Source: Paenibacillus sp. HB172176 (GTDB taxonomy: Bacteria; Bacillota; Bacilli; Paenibacillales; Paenibacillaceae). From it: a DNA stretch of 64,000 nt. Numbering within the stretch: position 1 is the first letter of the stretch; every line of letters starts with the position of its first letter. Both the position numbers and the translations under genes were made by a program. The notes beneath the pieces are model-generated. The model did no database searches. It saw only the letters and a list, made by a program, of their open reading frames with translations, and was not told the DNA's origin. This document shows positions 8,101 through 17,800 of the stretch, piece after piece. The stretch covers positions 106,093 to 170,092 of the forward strand of contig NZ_JAATHD010000012.1 of assembly GCF_011947265.1 (NCBI RefSeq), read 5' to 3'.

Positions 8101-11100
8101 TCCTTGACGAGCCAGTGCTCCGCGCCTTGAAGAAAATCATTTAATTTGAGATATATCTGCTCCTTCGTTTTCTCCGCATAGGTGATGTCGCCTGTTATTG
8201 CGTAGACAAGCGCATTCGCTTGAACGTTTTGGTTGGAAGGTGGACTCGGCATCGACTTTCGATTGGTTGAAAGTTCAGCGGTGCCAATTGCCGCTCCGTT
8301 GACATCCCGATAAGTGATGATTGCTTTGACACCGGTCTTCAGCTTGCCGTCAATTTTGGCGGCAAAGGTCAGCGTGTATGCCAGGCCTGAGTTGACCTCG
8401 ATCTGTTGATCCGAGGTCCACATGCCCTGATCGCCCGAAGTCGGATTTTCCATGTAGATGGAGCGGGTACCATCATTGCTGTAATGTTCCCGATTCTCCC
8501 ATGTCATAACGGGATTTCCTTTGACGACGGTCGGTGACCAATGCTCGGGATTGGCAGAGCCATCCTCGAAATCGGCGTTCCAAATATCGAGATCCGCCGT
8601 GTCGGGAGGAGAGATCTTCACGCTGTCCACCCACGCATGGCCGAGCCCGCCCGTTTCATTATCTGCGGCATCCAATGTGAATTGAAGCTGAATCGATGCA
8701 GTGCCGGCAGGAGGAGTGAAATTCAATGTCTCTGAATGGCTCCAGAGCTTATAGTGCTCATTCATAGATTCATAATTAAAGTCATCTTGCAGGAATAGCT
8801 TCTGTGCGATCAAATCCTCTAAGGATTCTTGATCCGCTAATTGCTTCGCTTCATTATATTTGTCAGCCAGATCGGCATTCTGTTCGATCTTTGTCTTCAG
8901 CTCGGTCAAATCATCAGAGGAGAAGTAGAGCGTGGAGTCCGGCTCTGCATCGGTTCGTAAGAGCTGGCTGTCTCTCATATCCTTCATGGCATCATACACA
9001 TGAACGAGAGACTCCGCGATATCTTCCACATTTCCCCCGGCTTTGGCAGCCTCTGCGGCAGCTATGCTGTCGTTCACGCCATCTACTGTCTCCTCGGGAT
9101 ATCGCCAAGCCTCATTGCCGACATTCGCTTGCTCGACCAGATCGCTTGCTTGACCGATGATCCGATCATATTTCTCCTGCAGCTTCGAATCCATCACTTG
9201 GTTCAAGCTTAGCTCCAGATAAGGGCGATTAGCGGCGAGAGCCGTTTGACTGGAATGAATTTCTGACGCCCAGCGAGTTCCCGGAGCGTTACTGAAGCTT
9301 AGCGTCAATATTTTGTCGCCAAGCAATTCCAGGTTCACAGGAGTCGTCAGATCTGCTGCACCGGCACCGGCGACATCCTTTGCTCCAAGAATAAAGGAGC
9401 TGACGACGGGCCCAAGTTCAGGGTCGCCGGCTTCAGGATACACAAGCGTATCCTCTTGCCAATCATCGCTATTTTCGTAGTGAACCTCTGTCGTATTGCG
9501 GTCGTTCTTCCAGTTTGTCACATGAAGCCCGGCTTTCTTGATGCTGCCGCTCACTTCGGTCAGATCAAACTTCATATATGCGCTGCGACCTTCGCCGTAG
9601 ATTATGCTGCTCCCGTTATGCGGAGCTGTTTTCTCAGTTGTCCAGACGAAGGCGTCGTCCACCGGGAACAGCTGAATCGTGTTGTAGGTGCCGGCCAAGA
9701 TATGATTGTCCGGATATAGCGCGATAAGCTCCTTGAGTCCGTACTTCTGGGAATAGGGATGCGAAGCCTTGGAATAATGCTCGATAGCGAATTGAATATC
9801 TTCATCCGGTCTGGGCGCATAGAATGCCCGATTGCGCACAAAAGGCACTTGATAGTTGCCGTTTAGTACTTCCTCGGCATGATTGATCTCCTCGCGCACG
9901 GCTTCCTTCGAAGCCTTCGTATACATCTCCGGATCGATGAGCAGCATCGTCTTCGCTTCCCATACAAGGGCGTTCAATTGTTGGCGATAGACAGAAAATT
10001 CAAGCGTGTTCGCTTTGGAATCGATAACCCGGTCGGAAATGATCGTGCTGCCAATATAGGCTGTGCCCGCCTCTCTCAGTTGCTTGATCGCGAGCTCGAG
10101 ATCGCCGTCCAGGCTGGTCAATGCGTCCTCTGCGTCCTGAATTTGCGAGAGCAGCTGATCTTTCGCGGATTGGGGCACTTGTCCAGGGGCCGTTCCAACA
10201 GCGTATTGCTCCGGCAGCTGCCCGGCCAAAGCCAGCATAGCCGTTAAGGCTTGTTCGCTCGAAGCTGTGCGGACGCTAAGCTTGGGCACGAGCATCTGAA
10301 TATCGACGCTGTCGGTAATCTCGCCGTACTGTATTGTTGCTGTCAGCGTCACATTCGCATCATGTTCGTTTGCCGCAGGGCGGGAGACTTCGCCTTCATT
10401 TGATAGAATAGCTGGAAGCTCCGAGGTCCAAGTAATGGTCGAGAATCCATAAGAGCCGACGGGCTGCAGATAGACGCTGTCATAGACGGTCATGTTGTTG
10501 TATTTCTCCACAAGCAGCTGCTTGTCTGAAGCAACCCGCTCGGAATTGCTTGGCGTGGGCTGCTTCTGAACCGTCACATGAATATCCGCCGTATCCGCCG
10601 CATTTCCATAGGATAGCGAGGCTGTCAACGTTACCGGCACATCAGCTTCGGTATAGGCAGGCCTTGTAACGACTCCTTCCGAGCTGAGGACAGCGGGCTC
10701 GCTCGAGCTCCACGAGATGACTGTATTCGTAGCGCCTTCAACAGGCAATGTCACATTATCTGTAACAATCGTGTTGTCGAATTGCTCGAGCAGCCGCGCT
10801 TTGTCATTAGCGACACGCTCTTCTTCCGTAAGATTCCGAAGCGTCGATATTTCCAGCACGGGTCTCCATGAGGCGGTTGCATGCTCCTTGGATGCAAGAT
10901 CCGTTCCGGGGGTTGCGTTGATGCTGTCCCTCATAAAGACGAGAGACAGGAGCTTGTCCCCATCAGCCTCCGTTATCACGGCGTTCGTCAGATTGATCGG
11001 GATCATCGTGCCGCCTCCGCCGCTCGCGACGCAGGGATTGCTCGCGCAGGCATCGGCGATCAGATTTTCGGCAGGCGGGTTTCCAGTGAGACTGCCGTAA

Positions 11101-11465
11101 GTTACGGTACTCTCCGACCAGTCGTCATCTTCGCTGCGATACACGGAGAAGTTTGCCGAATTCGTATTGGTTTTGTAAAGCTTGAGCGTGGCGCTCGTGA
11201 TTGGGTCTGTTATGCCGGAAAGGTCGAATTTCATCATGAACTGTCTGCCCGCTCCAAGGATAAGCGTTCCCGCTGCATAATTTGTATTGGCATTTCCGCT
11301 GTGCACGCTTGCATCGTCGGTTGGACTTAGCTTGACAATTACAGAGCTTGGCGAAGTCGAGCCCCCGTCTGCATAGACAGCAGGGGCAATGCCTGTCAAT
11401 AAGCCGAACAATAAAGTTGCGCTCAGAAAGAGCGAAATCTTTCGCTTCCAGTAACGATCTCTCAT
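5121..11465 (-). CDS. SLH-anchored multidomain heparinase II/III-type polysaccharide lyase
   Basis: A 2114-residue secreted surface protein. The signal peptide ends near Ala32 (AVYA). Then come a DNRLRE/CBM96-like beta-sandwich (about 43-205), two Ig-like domains of the atrophied bacterial type (WSSSEPAVLS, WTSELPAILS; about 210-400), a helical stretch, a second CBM96-like domain (about 610-760), a jelly-roll, a helical lyase toroid and the heparinase II/III C-terminal domain with GHGHYDQGSFTLY and LVMDPGIESYF. A Gly/Asn/Ser-rich linker leads to a spacer and three SLH repeats for cell-wall attachment. It should cut an acidic polysaccharide outside the cell by beta-elimination; the substrate is not readable. 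The lyase part is paralogous to the divergent cytoplasmic gene. A cre-like box lies 44-57 bases upstream. Confidence 0.88.
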   Translation of the reverse strand: MRDRYWKRKISLFLSATLLFGLLTGIAPAVYADGGSTSPSSVIVKLSPTDDASVHSGNANTNYAAGTLILGAGRQFMMKFDLSGITDPITSATLKLYKTNTNSANFSVYRSEDDDWSESTVTYGSLTGNPPAENLIADACASNPCVASGGGGTMIPINLTNAVITEADGDKLLSLVFMRDSINATPGTDLASKEHATASWRPVLEISTLRNLTEEERVANDKARLLEQFDNTIVTDNVTLPVEGATNTVISWSSSEPAVLSSEGVVTRPAYTEADVPVTLTASLSYGNAADTADIHVTVQKQPTPSNSERVASDKQLLVEKYNNMTVYDSVYLQPVGSYGFSTITWTSELPAILSNEGEVSRPAANEHDANVTLTATIQYGEITDSVDIQMLVPKLSVRTASSEQALTAMLALAGQLPEQYAVGTAPGQVPQSAKDQLLSQIQDAEDALTSLDGDLELAIKQLREAGTAYIGSTIISDRVIDSKANTLEFSVYRQQLNALVWEAKTMLLIDPEMYTKASKEAVREEINHAEEVLNGNYQVPFVRNRAFYAPRPDEDIQFAIEHYSKASHPYSQKYGLKELIALYPDNHILAGTYNTIQLFPVDDAFVWTTEKTAPHNGSSIIYGEGRSAYMKFDLTEVSGSIKKAGLHVTNWKNDRNTTEVHYENSDDWQEDTLVYPEAGDPELGPVVSSFILGAKDVAGAGAADLTTPVNLELLGDKILTLSFSNAPGTRWASEIHSSQTALAANRPYLELSLNQVMDSKLQEKYDRIIGQASDLVEQANVGNEAWRYPEETVDGVNDSIAAAEAAKAGGNVEDIAESLVHVYDAMKDMRDSQLLRTDAEPDSTLYFSSDDLTELKTKIEQNADLADKYNEAKQLADQESLEDLIAQKLFLQDDFNYESMNEHYKLWSHSETLNFTPPAGTASIQLQFTLDAADNETGGLGHAWVDSVKISPPDTADLDIWNADFEDGSANPEHWSPTVVKGNPVMTWENREHYSNDGTRSIYMENPTSGDQGMWTSDQQIEVNSGLAYTLTFAAKIDGKLKTGVKAIITYRDVNGAAIGTAELSTNRKSMPSPPSNQNVQANALVYAITGDITYAEKTKEQIYLKLNDFLQGAEHWLVKDSRPDNIDAYGKVQGGRVASIIASAATFIKNSGVYSEEEYQDLMQKLNYFMLFLNDSRDRHEIDDYSVQLGASNWESDAVIGAAMLAMVYPELDDSKQYIANANKLIKAQLLYGVGEEGEWPESLRYHFAVLQRFGVYAKALRYQTGEDWFALPKLVKMFQYNMEVQTPAYEYTNNTINSPIFGDDLMTSGNEFSLLGVYYDEVARSNEALASQMYQTWVKAGSRLPNNGVETILLESFFTPLDFTPAYAPLELQSTDKYKDVGLVMLRNHYGTPDDTFMSIMANRKPLGHGHYDQGSFTLYAGSTPLVMDPGIESYFAGTKTWYVGSSAHATVQFKKSDNTSYLNTPTTSTEQAFTTNEQLDTMSLKVADPNSGSSGSQTRKIAYVKNGIEAFIIWDQINNASTGTIWNLPVAASELSDIDGNVVTSTGQYNMDLETTILQPANPSITQAWGRATDMVPSVDGEKKLDYIRVTNDPNQNYLTVLYPKAKGSEGLQKAEKLELGESSAEVYLLETADARQVFAAVNDSDAETIVELPSAEALINLKTGTEFPSEDGIVSVTLAASELTVLEPKEAEVDNPGDPDNSGGSNENTSGSINNGGDSTDVGVIPAGTDGNVNAEKLKTALEKAQFVQIHSKGDLAILPVSAFDPAAMADQEVEIKSAHGSFLLPLKVLPLEQLAKEWNVPLAELSVRVRIAPAKDDDAQSAAEMISSLGGEALSDVLDFSLVVESKDGKSFTIDSFGNAYVQRSIKLDDAASTSSVVVRFDPDNHSLSFVPSSMQDSEATFLRTGSSIYTVAKFNKSFEDLKGHWSESDVEQLADKLVVNGVTATEFEPDRSISRAEFAALLIRSLGISVSDESSSSFTDVDSEAWYAPVTAAAASIGMINGYTDGSFHPNATITREELAAMIIRAVSYAEGNPAAYDNSAEQTEAVLKSYKDADKLVWGQTEMAQAIRIGIVNGKSDAILAPDAQATRAEAAVMIKRFLTLVGFME

Positions 11466-11508
11466 GTTTCTTAAAACCTCCGTTTTCTCGCGAATAGTGG
11501 TTTACATT

Positions 11509-11522
11509 TGTAACCGTTTGCA
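11509..11522 (-). promoter_or_regulatory. CcpA cre-like box upstream of the SLH lyase gene
   Basis: TGTAACCGTTTGCA matches 13 of 14 positions of the cre consensus TGWAANCGNTNWCA. It lies just before the start of the surface lyase gene, where CcpA binding would block transcription when preferred sugars are present. Confidence 0.6.
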
Positions 11523-11582
11523 CTTAATGTTGGTCATTCACCTCCCGTTAGCAAATTATCACAATTGAAGGTTCGGTTTCTT

Positions 11583-11664
11583 ATGATCGTGAAAATTTGA
11601 ACATTGATTTGATGCGAAAGTTGAATATTGAGCATTTCGTTACGAATTGGTGCTAGCGCATAAT
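11583..11664 (+). promoter_or_regulatory. candidate activator site and promoter of the cytoplasmic lyase operon
   Basis: A near-direct repeat TTGAACATTGA / TTGAATATTGA (11597, 11621) surrounds ATGCGAAAGTTGA at 11612-11624. CATAAT at 11659-11664 is a plausible -10 box with no good -35, as expected for an activated promoter. The palindrome TTCGTTACGAA (11637-11647) covers the -35 position. Similar ATGCGAA motifs lie before 20970 and 28091, the latter at the same 47-base distance from its -10 box. Confidence 0.4.
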
Positions 11665-11713
11665 CTTTCAATCTGTCATTCTGTTCGAGCAATACTTGAA
11701 AGAGGTGAGAGAG

Positions 11714-14700
11714 ATGGCGATCACAACGAAAGCCAGAGAGAAGCTTCAAGGATTGGTTAATCGAGCGGAGTCTATCTTAGGCTCAGGAGGCCGTTATTAT
11801 ACGGAGGGATCCAAGCTGGCGTTGATGGATATGCTGCATGCAGCGCGCAGAGCATTAAGGGATGATGAAAGCCTTCCTTTTAAAAGAAATCGGGAATTCT
11901 ACCTTCCTCGCGAGGAAGAGGCGGTGCTGTGCGCAACAAAGCGATTCACGATGGTGCCTCCTTTCGCTGCAGGAAGCAGCGTGTACGGACGATACGGTCT
12001 CGAGCCCGCGCTTGAATGGTTCGAGAAGCAGGATATGCGCTATGAGGGCAAGGAGAAGCTTCCCATTAAAGCAGAACTGGCGCTGGCGAAAGCGATGGAG
12101 CTCTTAGAGGAAGCGAGAATCGGTTCGGAGATTGGATGCTATAGCGAAGAAGCTATGCATCGTTTGAAGGCTTCTGCGGAAGCGCTGGAGCAGGCAAGAG
12201 AAAATTTGAGTCAGGATAATTCCGGTGAAGAGCTTGCGGCTGCAATTGTGGATTGCTTCAACCGCGTTCGCGAATTTCGTCATTCGCGAGTGCTCCGATC
12301 CCATATAGATCCCGCAGCTTCCCTCTACTTGACGGGGGAAGAATTGGAGGGAATAAAGAGGGCCGTCTCAACAGATAGTCGGGTTCGGGGGCAATATGAA
12401 GAGATTGCAGGCATAGCCGAACGCTATACGCTGAGTGAACTCGAGAAAGTCTCGGCTATGATCATGAACGAAGAAGCGGATTACGAGGCGTTGAACCGCG
12501 AATTCTACTTATGGAGCCATACGGATAAAATCGCGAATTTCAAAGCGCCTGAGCATGCGGCAACGGCTTCTCTTTCTTTCATACTCCCTTGCGTGGAGAA
12601 TGAGGAGGAGGGCTTGGGTCATGTCTGGATTGACAATCTCGAGATTTTGTCAGCAAACGGCGGAAGCATTCCGATTCGTAATGCGGGATTCGATTCGGGA
12701 GAAGCAGCTCCTGCCGGTTGGGTACCGGAAGCGCGACAAGGAAATCCCGTCATGAAATGGGAGCAGGAGTATCCTTATAGCGGCGGTGGAGACCGGAAGC
12801 AGGCAGAGCCGGCTAATCCTTCTTCGCAGATCGTGCCTCGATACGAAGAGGGTGATTCCGCAAGATCGCTCTATCTTTGCAATCCAACAAAGGAAGATGA
12901 GGGAGCCTGGACGTACGGGGAACGCTTCGCGGTAGAGGGCGGAGCCGGATATACGCTGACCTTCGCAGCGAAGCTTGACGGAAAGCTGAAGAAGGGTCTT
13001 CTCGCAGTGATCACGTTCTATGACGAAGCAGGTCAGCCTGCTGGTGTGTTCGAATACTGCTTCAACCGGAAGTCATCCATTCCCGGCGGCCGCTTTCAAC
13101 TGGCAATGCAATGCGATGCGATCCAATATGCGATTACCGGCGAGCTGGACTACGCTCGCAAGGTCAAACAAGCCTTGCTCTACATTCTCCATGACTTCTG
13201 TCAAGGCGCCGAGCATTGGTTGACGATGAACTCGCGACCCGAGGGAAGCGACAGCTACGGGGCGGTTCAAGGCGGGCGGCTGCTGAGCAGCGCCGCGGTC
13301 AGCTACTCCTTCATTAAGCAGGCGGATATCTTCTCCAGCGAGGAGAAGCAATGCTTCTATGGAAGGGTCGAATATTTGCTCCGCTATATGCTGGATCTCA
13401 GAGATCGAACCGAGTGGACGAGACGCGAGGCGCAGGAGGGCTGCAGCAATTGGCAGACGGATATGTGCGCGGGTGCCGGGCTTATGATGATGACGCTGAC
13501 GGATTTCCCCAATCGACTCTCCTGGCTATATAATGCGAACACGATACTGAAGGCTCAACTGGAGTTGAACGTGAACGCGGATTCGTCATGGCCCGAATCG
13601 ATCAGGTATCATCATGCGGCGCTTGAGAGATTCGCGGGCTATGCGAAAGCCGCTCACAATGTTCTCGGGGACAATTGGTTCGAGACCACGCCTCTTGCAA
13701 GAATGTTCGGATTCAGCATCGATATGCAAACGCCGGGCTACGCCTACTTCGGAGGGCGAATCGGCACGCCTCCATTCGGCGATCATGCCCTTGGCGGAGG
13801 TGGAGAATTCGGCAGCTTCGCGACGTATTTGAGCGATATCTCGAAGGTCGATAAGCCTCTTGCGGACCGCATGCATCATACATGGACAGCGGCAGGCAAG
13901 CCGTTCAAGAAGCTGTGGGGAGAAGGCATTGCGCTGGAGAACTTGATGGGGCAAGGAGAAGGATATTTCCCATCCGCGCCTCTGGAGCTGGATTCAACCG
14001 CTGATTTCCCCGATGCGGGCATCTATATTTTCAGGCGGGATGCCGGGGGTTCGAGGCTGAGCTACTTTGCCATTATGTCCAGTCCCAAACCGATCGCGCA
14101 CGGGCATCTGGATCAAGGCTCGTTCATCCTGTACAAGAATGGCATTCCACTCGTTATGGATTCAGGAATCGAAGGCTACTTCGACAGCAGCACAAGCTGG
14201 CATATCAGCTCTTATTCCCATGCTTGCCTGCAGTTCGCGACGCAACAGAAGCCATCCGACATTCGGAAGGCGGGAGACGGAGCGATCAATCTATCCGCAG
14301 GCACATACAGTCTGGAGCGAGGCTGGGCGGATGTTCCGAGAACCAGTCGGGTGCTGGATGTGAGGCTGAGCGAGTCCATTGACAGCATTACGATCGAGAT
14401 CCTGAATCCTGAGGGAGCGGGTCGGCATATTCGCCATGTGACATTCGTTAAGGAATGGGATTTGTACATCCTTCGCGACACGGTCCTGGATTTCAACGGC
14501 AAGATTCAATTCACCCTTCCTGTCGCGGCGGAGCGAACGGTCATTGAGGGAAACAGACTTTATTCCGAAGGAGCTTACAATGTTGATCTGGAAACGTTGT
14601 TCTTAAGTCCGTTGCAATCGCTGGGGCTGGAGAAGGGACGTTCCACGCCGTTCTTCGACAGCGGAGAGCCTGATGTCTCGATGATGGATTATATACGAGC

Positions 14701-14896
14701 AGTCGCAGAGGCAAGGGATGGTTTCCTGACCGTGCTGTATGGGAAAGAACATTATCAACGGAGCCTGCTAGCCGAGCTTGAGCAGGATGGAACGCTAATG
14801 CTGGACACAGGCGATGCTTCCGTACGACTGAGGAGAGTCAAGGATCAGGAAGGCATTGAACGGTTTGCACTCGAGTCGACAAGGAGGAAGAGCTGA
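11714..14896 (+). CDS. cytoplasmic heparinase II/III-family lyase
   Basis: A 1060-residue protein without a signal peptide. It is paralogous to the catalytic half of the divergent SLH protein: shared landmarks are the N-terminal helical segment (RNREFYLPR against RNRAFYAPR), the jelly-roll containing GLGHVWIDN, the toroid with CQGAEHWLTMNSRPEG, and the C-terminal heparinase II/III domain with AHGHLDQGSFILYKNG and LVMDSGIEGYF. The CBM96, Ig and SLH parts are absent. The start at 11714 follows AGAGGTGA; a TTG at 11696 is less likely. It probably depolymerises imported oligosaccharides. Its stop overlaps the next start by one base. Confidence 0.85.
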   Translation: MAITTKAREKLQGLVNRAESILGSGGRYYTEGSKLALMDMLHAARRALRDDESLPFKRNREFYLPREEEAVLCATKRFTMVPPFAAGSSVYGRYGLEPALEWFEKQDMRYEGKEKLPIKAELALAKAMELLEEARIGSEIGCYSEEAMHRLKASAEALEQARENLSQDNSGEELAAAIVDCFNRVREFRHSRVLRSHIDPAASLYLTGEELEGIKRAVSTDSRVRGQYEEIAGIAERYTLSELEKVSAMIMNEEADYEALNREFYLWSHTDKIANFKAPEHAATASLSFILPCVENEEEGLGHVWIDNLEILSANGGSIPIRNAGFDSGEAAPAGWVPEARQGNPVMKWEQEYPYSGGGDRKQAEPANPSSQIVPRYEEGDSARSLYLCNPTKEDEGAWTYGERFAVEGGAGYTLTFAAKLDGKLKKGLLAVITFYDEAGQPAGVFEYCFNRKSSIPGGRFQLAMQCDAIQYAITGELDYARKVKQALLYILHDFCQGAEHWLTMNSRPEGSDSYGAVQGGRLLSSAAVSYSFIKQADIFSSEEKQCFYGRVEYLLRYMLDLRDRTEWTRREAQEGCSNWQTDMCAGAGLMMMTLTDFPNRLSWLYNANTILKAQLELNVNADSSWPESIRYHHAALERFAGYAKAAHNVLGDNWFETTPLARMFGFSIDMQTPGYAYFGGRIGTPPFGDHALGGGGEFGSFATYLSDISKVDKPLADRMHHTWTAAGKPFKKLWGEGIALENLMGQGEGYFPSAPLELDSTADFPDAGIYIFRRDAGGSRLSYFAIMSSPKPIAHGHLDQGSFILYKNGIPLVMDSGIEGYFDSSTSWHISSYSHACLQFATQQKPSDIRKAGDGAINLSAGTYSLERGWADVPRTSRVLDVRLSESIDSITIEILNPEGAGRHIRHVTFVKEWDLYILRDTVLDFNGKIQFTLPVAAERTVIEGNRLYSEGAYNVDLETLFLSPLQSLGLEKGRSTPFFDSGEPDVSMMDYIRAVAEARDGFLTVLYGKEHYQRSLLAELEQDGTLMLDTGDASVRLRRVKDQEGIERFALESTRRKS

Positions 14897-17800
14897 TGGT
14901 TGCGCATATCGATTTGCTCAAAGAATGGGAGACTCGTGGCATTCGCGCGGACGAGGGCTTCTGCTTGCGCGATAAGCTGACGTTGACATATCCGAATAAC
15001 GGAACAGGCTGGTATGGGATCGGCTTCGAGAGAGGGAATGATTCCGCGCAGGACGCCCTGGATTGGTACGGCTTGATCCTTAGCGTAGAAACGAGAGATG
15101 ACATTGCCGAACTGAATATCGAAGCGCATTTCGCGGATCATCGAAGCGTTCATGCTTCTGCGGCAGTAGCCGGAGCAGGCGTACACGAAGTGAAGGTGAG
15201 CTTGGAGGATTTCGAGATTGAAGCGGCCAAAGCCAATCAATGGCGGTTTCTGAAGAGCTTCGAGCTGCAAGGCCATGCGGCGCTTAAGTCTGCCCGTCTT
15301 GTAAGAGGAGAGCGGATATTCGTTCAAGCGAATGTTCGGGGCAAGGCTGGAGAGCCGGGCGAGGCGGTGCAATATGAAATGACAATATTCAACTGCACGG
15401 ACGCCCGTCAGCGCGTAACGGTGAAGCAGCGCTTCCATGGCTGGGAGTCCTTACTGGCGGAGCTGTCTTCAAGTCAGTTCGATCTTGACCCGTTCCAAAG
15501 CAGGAAGATAACGGCCGAAGTAGTCGTGCATGAATCCATGGTTGCCGGAGGTCATGAGAACACCGTTCTCCGCTTCATTGCAAACGGAGACAGCGGCAGC
15601 GCTGTCCAAGTGGAGCTTAAGACGCTTCGCCGCCTTCCTCATCCTTACATCTATTGGACGAAGGAGAAGTGGGCGGAGCGCAAAGCGCTGATTGACACTC
15701 ATGAACACTTCCGCCCCGGCTATGAGCGTATTCTGTCGGACGCTGACGCGTGGATTGTCAAGCCGCCAGTTCCCGTGGAAGAACGAGATTATTGCTATGA
15801 CACACGCGAAGAGCATTATATCATGTCCGCCGCTTACGCATATGCCCTGACCGGGGAGAAGCGCTATGCGGAGAAGGCGGCGCAATTCCTTCGTTATTTC
15901 ATTGATGAAGAGACAGGATATCCGAAGAAGAAAAAGGGCTGCAGTCAAAGCTATGTGCAAGAAGGTCATTTCTTCCAGCATCTCGCCATACCGTACGACA
16001 TTATTCATGATGCGGGCGTGCTCACTCCTGAGGAGCATCAAGGCGTGGAGAAATGCTTCCGCATCTATATAGATATATTGGATCATCACATTCGCAGCGG
16101 GCATATTTCCAACTGGCTTCTATCCGAAATAACGGGAGCCTTCTATTGCGCTTTGGCGATTCAGGATATGGAGAGAGCGCTTCGCTTCCTGGATGGTCCC
16201 GGCGGCTCGATCGAACAATTGAAGTACGGGCTGTTCAACGACGGCTGGTGGCATGAATGCTCGGTCGGCTACAATATTTGGGTGTCATCGATGTATATTC
16301 ATACCGCTCATGCGTTGCTGCCGTTCGGGATGAACATCCTTCATAAGCAATTTCCCGTTCCGTTCAATCAAGAGGTGAGCAGCACCTATAACGGAGAGCA
16401 AGCCGAGGTTAGCTTCGGCATGCATAACAAGAGATGGGGCGGCAATCGCAAGAGCTATATCTGCATCAAGGATATGTTCGACGCAACCATTCCCTTCCTT
16501 GATTACAGAGGCGTGCTGTTCGGCATCAGCGATTCCGATGAGAAGAAGCTCGAAGGCGTGCATTTCGGAGCGACTTATGATTTGGCATATACGTACTACA
16601 AGGATCCTGAATACATTCCGGTTATTCAGATGAACAACGAGGTGGATCCCATCTTCGGTCATGCCAAGCTTCCGGAATACGAATCCTCTTATTCGAGCGG
16701 CAATGCATGCTCGGATAATGTAGGCGTGCTCATGCTTAGAAGCCAGGGGGAAGGCAGAGAGCAATCGCAGCAAATTCAAGCTGTGCTGCGATACGGCTCT
16801 CACGGCTATGCCCATGGACATTATGATCGAACGGAGCTGCTCTCTGTTATGCGCTATGGAAGAAGCTTCTTCAATCCGGAGCATGTGTGGTGGGGCTACG
16901 CTCATTTCATGTACAAGTTCTATGTCCAGAACTCCCTCACGAAGAATATGGTCGTCGTGGACGGGAAGATGCAGCAGGCTTCTGACGCCAGACGAACCTT
17001 ATTCTACAGTGGAGAAGCGATTCAGGCAGCAGCGGTGGAAACAACTGCCGTATGGTCCTATCCGCCCTATGGCGGCATGATCTATCGGGATGGCGAGACG
17101 CTGGAGCAGCGGGCGGAGATGAACGCCAGCTTCCTGCCGCCATCGCCGGAAGATGCGAAGTACGGCGAGATGTCCGAATGCACGGAGTCCGTCCATCAGA
17201 AGCGTGTAATGGGCGTTACGGATGATTATATCGTCTTGTTCGATTATGCGATCGGGGAACGGGATCATCAATTCGATTGTCTGTTCCAGATCAAAGGCTT
17301 CAAAGAGCTCGATGCGGAGAGATTGACAAAGATAAAGCACACGAGTCAATGGTCGGATAACCCCTTGTCGGATGCTCAATTCATGACAGACTGTCATTGG
17401 TATCAGGCGGAAGGAACAAGCGTAGCGCGATTCGAGACGATATTCGGCGAAGGAGAGGATCTGCGGGGAACGAGATCGCATTATAACGCTCCCGGTCTGC
17501 TTAAGATGGATGTGCATGCGGCGTGGCCTAAGCAGACGGAGCAGATTATAGGACGAGCCGCCGAGGATCACGGCATTGCCATTCCGATGGATTATACGGT
17601 GGAGGCTGATGGCAAGCCGCTTGCGCAAGGCGGCTTTGGAGCCTGGATTCTTGGCGAAGGCAAGGTGGATGTCTCTCTCGGCGCTGATGTTAAAGCGTTG
17701 ACGCTGCGGGTCAAGAATCATCCTGTCTACACCGAGCAGAAGTATCCGATGCGGACGAAGCAAGGCTTGTTCTGGGGCGAGGCTTATTTGATCATGGGGG

